Shown piece by piece: positions 15,293 to 17,472 of a DNA stretch of 17,472 nt (positions within the stretch are counted from its first letter, which is position 1; each line of letters opens with the position of its first letter). The stretch comes from Thaumasiovibrio sp043421945 (GTDB lineage: Bacteria; Pseudomonadota; Gammaproteobacteria; Enterobacterales; Vibrionaceae). The translations under genes and the position numbers were made by a program. Location of the stretch: contig JBHOGO010000087.1 of assembly GCA_043421945.1 (NCBI GenBank), positions 1 through 17,472 of the forward strand. Direction: 5' to 3'. The notes under the pieces are model-generated. The model ran no database searches. It was not told the origin of the DNA and worked only from the letters and a program-made list of their open reading frames with translations.

Positions 15293-16051
15293 TTAGTTGT
15301 CTAAGTGAAACATTAGCAAGGCAAGCGAAACGTAAATCACAAGCTTTGTGATTGTTGACCTCAGTGAGGGGGATTCAGGCGCTGACATATGCTCTCTTGC
15401 CTGTATGTCGAAGTTTTTATGCTTGATGTTTCCACGTTGCCTTTTTTGTTCTCGTGCTAGCTCCGGCTCACGATGATAACTGCGGCTACTGTGAACCGGT
15501 GGCTGATGTAAACCTAGCTTTGCTAAGGTCGTTGCACTGACAGAGCGTTTGTCTCGAAACATCATGTTGTCCTCAACGCTATGGATCCATTTTTTCATTA
15601 GCTGTGCCGTTCGTTCAACACTTTGCTGGCACAATTTCAGCTCAGCAAAGGCTTCGCGTATCGCACTAAAGTCTTTCTCGCAATACTCGACGGCTTCTAG
15701 CTCCCAAATGACGACTTTCTTGAAAGTAGACATCGGATATCTGTACTTCTGACCTTTCACTAAGTATTTCGAGTATGCCTTTCACGATGTGGTTTTTAAA
15801 CCACTCGATTGAGATCGAAAACTTTGAACGCCGTCTTACTCTAACACCGAAGTAGCCAGTCTCTTCGTCATTCAGTGAGCGAGACTGCTTATTGAGCTCC
15901 CAAAACCAATCAGCAGTACCTTTCGCCTTAGCCGCAAGTAATTCTCTTCGTTGTTCTAGGAGTTCAATGAGCCGGTGCTCATTTTCCTCTGAAAGTGCAT
16001 CAGTACTTTTCTCTGACTGTCTAACGTCTGTCTGCGACTAAACGATCTCAT
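15293..16051 (-). pseudogene. MobI-like conjugative mobilisation gene, frameshifted
   Basis: MobI is an auxiliary factor needed for oriT processing in SXT/R391 ICEs and IncA/C plasmids. Minus strand, first segment (16037 to about 15780): LIELLEQRRELLAAKAKGTA, DWFWELNKQSRSLNDEETGY, then FGVRVRRRSKFSISIEWFKN. Second segment in another frame: SKYLVKGQKYRYPMSTFKKV then VIWELEAVEYCEKDFSAIRE. Together they give the MobI layout: a helical N-terminus, an IxWF-type strand, a K-Y-YPMS-F motif and a C-terminal helix. The shift lies at about 15760-15790. No start codon is in frame with the first segment; the ATG at 16051 is in a different frame, suggesting a second lesion. The C-terminal tail ends with a hydrophobic segment (LVIYVSLALLMF). 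oriT normally lies just upstream of mobI, which here is the repeat-rich 16060-16480 region. Confidence 0.6.
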
Positions 16052-16159
16052 CTTAAATACGTATTTCTTGCAGTTTAACGTTTGTCAACCAACGTTACTG
16101 ACTGGAAATGACCGCATTTGGGTTGACCTAGAAACGGGCGGCCTGCCAGATAATTATTT

Positions 16160-16187
16160 ATTTGGCATTTTTGCCAAAATGCCAAAT
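16160..16187. repeat. 12-bp perfect inverted repeat with TGCC loop
   Basis: ATTTGGCATTTT and AAAATGCCAAAT are perfect reverse complements flanking TGCC. The right arm contains TGCCAAAT, the motif repeated in the tandem array beginning 17 bases further on, so this is probably a high-affinity version of the same protein-binding site. Confidence 0.8.
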
Positions 16188-16203
16188 GGGACATTTTCAA
16201 CCA

Positions 16204-16473
16204 AAATGCCAAATAACAATAGGCATTAGCGACTTAAATGCCAATACAGAGCAGTGAGTCTTTGCTAAAAGGGAATTTATAGAGGAAATGCCAAATAACA
16301 ATAGGCATTAGTGGCTTAAATGCCAATACAGAGCAGTGAGTCTTTACTAAAAGGGAATTTATAGGGGAAATGCCAAATAACAATAGGCATTAGTGGCTTA
16401 AATGCCAATACAGAGCAGTGAGTCTTTGCTAAAAGGGAATTTATAGGGGAAATGCCAAATAATAATAGGCATC
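16204..16473. repeat. Three 82-bp tandem repeats plus a partial fourth
   Basis: Units start at 16204, 16286 and 16368, with a partial unit at 16450; the period is exactly 82 bases and units differ at only a few positions. Each has a dyad AATGCC-(11 bases)-GGCATT, a second AAATGCCAATA, then a conserved CAGAGCAGTGAGTCTTT and an A/T-rich stretch ending AGGGG-like. TGCCAAAT occurs at 16180, 16207, 16289, 16371 and 16453. The array lies between a MobI-like relic and a ParM-like relic, so a ParR-bound centromere (parC), an oriT-associated array or replication iterons are candidates. There are no unique spacers, so it is not CRISPR. The rest of the stretch up to 16660 shows no gene. Confidence 0.9.
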
Positions 16474-16660
16474 TAATGGAAGAATGCCATTAGGTCTAAA
16501 GTAATAGTTGAGCCACTCTTTGTCGACTCAATGGGGGAGTGACTGGTAAGAATAGGCCTCAGCTGTGCAATGCTCACTGCTTCATCATTGGCACTTTGAG
16601 TAGGTATTTTCACCCTACGGTGCTGAGTTTGGCGGTTATGGCCACCAAAGGGACCAGTAT

Positions 16661-16762
16661 ATGACCAAAACACAGAGCCACTGGAGTGAAGAAGAAAAAT
16701 GGTACTCTAGCGTGCCAAAATTTAGCCATTTTTATTCCATTAGCCGCTTTTGGGCGATTTGA
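16661..16762 (+). CDS. Small ORF of unknown function, 33 codons
   Basis: The frame begins MTKTQSHWSEEEKWYSSVPK and ends after HFYSISRFWAI. AGGGA lies about 7 bases before the ATG, a good ribosome binding site. It is rich in aromatic residues and not recognised. It precedes the ParM-like fragment on the same strand by 65 bases and could be the 5' end of a truncated gene of the same conjugative or partition module. Support is limited to the ribosome-binding site and position. Confidence 0.35.
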   Translation: MTKTQSHWSEEEKWYSSVPKFSHFYSISRFWAI

Positions 16763-16825
16763 GCGGATAGCTAGATCATTTCCTTCCTTATGATTAGAGA
16801 GTCATTATTCACACGGGATGGAAGG

Positions 16826-17366
16826 TCATGTTTTGTATAGGCTTAGATATTGGTTACAGCCAGTTAAAAGTGGTAATGGGAGAGTTAGATGGTCGACCTG
16901 AATCGATGATTTTGCCCGCAGGGGCGTGTCCAGCAACTCGATGAGTAGATCGCTGACACCAAAGCGGATCTTGGTTTGCTCTTTTCCGACAGAAAGAAAA
17001 CTGTTGTAAACGGTCATCCAGTACAGCACTTGGATTTCTGATAGCGCATGCCTTGTACTATTGGCTGCAGGACAGTTGTTTTGAAGGCAAGCGCATAGCT
17101 CTGCCGCATCATTCCGTATCCAGAACGACATTATCACTCCGCTCGCAAGGCTCTGAATGTCTCCACTGTTAAGAGCAGCAATTTGACTTGTTGTAATGCC
17201 GTTGACACGAAAGTGCTTGGTGAAATTATTGGGAGTACTGTTCGCCCATCCAACGATGATTTTCCAAAGCGCAATGTCTAAGTCTTTCAACTGGCTGTCA
17301 GGCTGATTATGGCGTATTTCCGTTACCTTCGATTCAACGCCTCTTAATTTGATCTTCTGTAATCAT
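16826..17366 (-). pseudogene. Frameshifted ORF at the right end, weak FlhD-like resemblance
   Basis: The best start is the ATG at 17366, with GGAGA 8 bases upstream, but that frame stops after 10 codons (MITEDQIKRR). The next frame, entered by a one-base shift near 17335, is open to 16826 and reads KVTEIRHNQPDSQLKDLDIA, then LWKIIVGWANSTPNNF. Without the shift only a TTG at 17290 could start it. A stretch KHFRVNGITTSQIAALNSGD, then IQSLASGVIMSFWIRND resembles FlhD-family regulators, relatives of which activate conjugation genes (SetD, AcaD); this is a weak call. The last 35 or so codons are antisense to the ParM-like fragment, so the original C-terminus is lost at about 16935. It lies just inside the right terminal repeat. 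Confidence 0.45.
16828..16944 (+). pseudogene. N-terminal fragment of a ParM/StbA-like actin
   Basis: ParM proteins are actin-like ATPases that push plasmid copies apart by polymerising on ParR-parC complexes; SXT/R391 ICEs carry a related system. The 38 residues start MFCIGLDIGYSQLKVVMG, the phosphate-1 loop of the actin fold (DIGYSxLK), and end ESMILPAGACPATR, matching the LPAGxxP block near residue 30 of StbA/ParM proteins. GGAAGG lies 5 bases before the ATG. Full-length relatives have about 320-340 residues, so about 90% is missing; the break is at about 16930-16944. It lies about 355 bases after the tandem array, the order expected for parC-parM. The opposite strand of this fragment has become the 3' end of the neighbouring minus-strand ORF. 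Confidence 0.7.
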
Positions 17367-17396
17367 TATTTGCTCTCCATTGCACGTAGGCGGTTA

Positions 17397-17471
17397 TATA
17401 CCTGTGATCATTGAAGGGGCTTGATTTTTTGCAACGAGAAGATCATGCTATCAGCCATGAAAATGACTCTA
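17397..17471. repeat. Right terminal inverted repeat
   Basis: Inverted copy of bases 1-75 with a single difference, as described for the left copy. Between it and the ORF start at 17366 there are only about 30 bases, so the right-end gene is packed against the terminus. TnsB-binding repeats should be found in this end; none beyond the shared repeat were recognised by eye. Confidence 0.85.
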
Positions 17472-17472
17472 A

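Noticed and set aside
15549..15752. Plus-strand ORF of 67 codons inside the MobI-like region
   Set aside because: It is antisense to the better supported MobI-like frame.
16204..16473. CRISPR-like repeat array
   Set aside because: The units are contiguous 82-base tandem copies with no variable spacers, and no cas gene is in the window.
16473..16673. Minus-strand ORF of 66 codons after the tandem repeats
   Set aside because: Low-complexity content, no ribosome binding site and partial overlap with the small plus-strand ORF; treated as chance.

Overview
The window looks like a defence-carrying, Tn7-like mobile element from a gammaproteobacterium, most likely Vibrionaceae or a close marine relative. 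This rests on the moderate-to-low GC and the types of gene present (a DdmDE-type plasmid-defence pair, MobI- and ParM-type remnants); no chromosomal marker gene fixes the genus. The two ends of the window are inverted copies of each other (74 of 75 bases match), so the window is either close to one whole element or a contig cut inside its terminal repeats. REGION 1 (1-3138) holds the transposition genes: tnsA and an intact-looking tnsB overlapping by ATGA, then a tnsC that stops after 45 codons just as its Walker A motif begins, then a small membrane-protein gene and a strong hairpin. No tniQ/tnsD and no cas genes are seen, so the element probably cannot move without TnsC and a targeting protein supplied in trans. 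REGION 2 (3139-10616) is the defence cargo, all on the minus strand: a NYN/PIN-like putative nuclease with a C-terminal winged-helix-like part, then a 1202-residue SF2 helicase with a C-terminal PD-(D/E)xK-like nuclease motif (ddmD-like), then a 655-residue Argonaute-like protein (ddmE-like) 14 bases after it. In Vibrio cholerae DdmE uses DNA guides to recognise plasmids and recruits the DdmD helicase-nuclease to degrade them. REGION 3 (10617-13140) has an IS110-family element of the IS1111 type (subterminal inverted repeats, long 3' non-coding stretch, frameshifted transposase), a fragment of one antitoxin gene, and a complete RelE/ParE-type toxin plus XRE antitoxin pair with a two-dyad operator. 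REGION 4 (13141-17396) is a graveyard of conjugative-element parts: a WYL-like fragment, an IS91-type transposase fragment, a ParB-like N-terminal fragment, a SprT-like zinc protease lacking a clear start codon, a frameshifted MobI-like gene, three 82-bp tandem repeats with TGCC/GGCA palindromes, a 33-codon ORF, the first 38 codons of a ParM/StbA-like actin, and a frameshifted ORF beside the right terminal repeat. The most notable points are plasmid-destroying DdmDE genes on a TnsAB element next to plasmid or ICE partition and mobilisation remnants, the NYN/PIN gene as a possible third DdmDE partner, and the 82-bp repeat array as a possible centromere or oriT-region relic. All assignments are from reading sequence and motifs only; no database search was possible.
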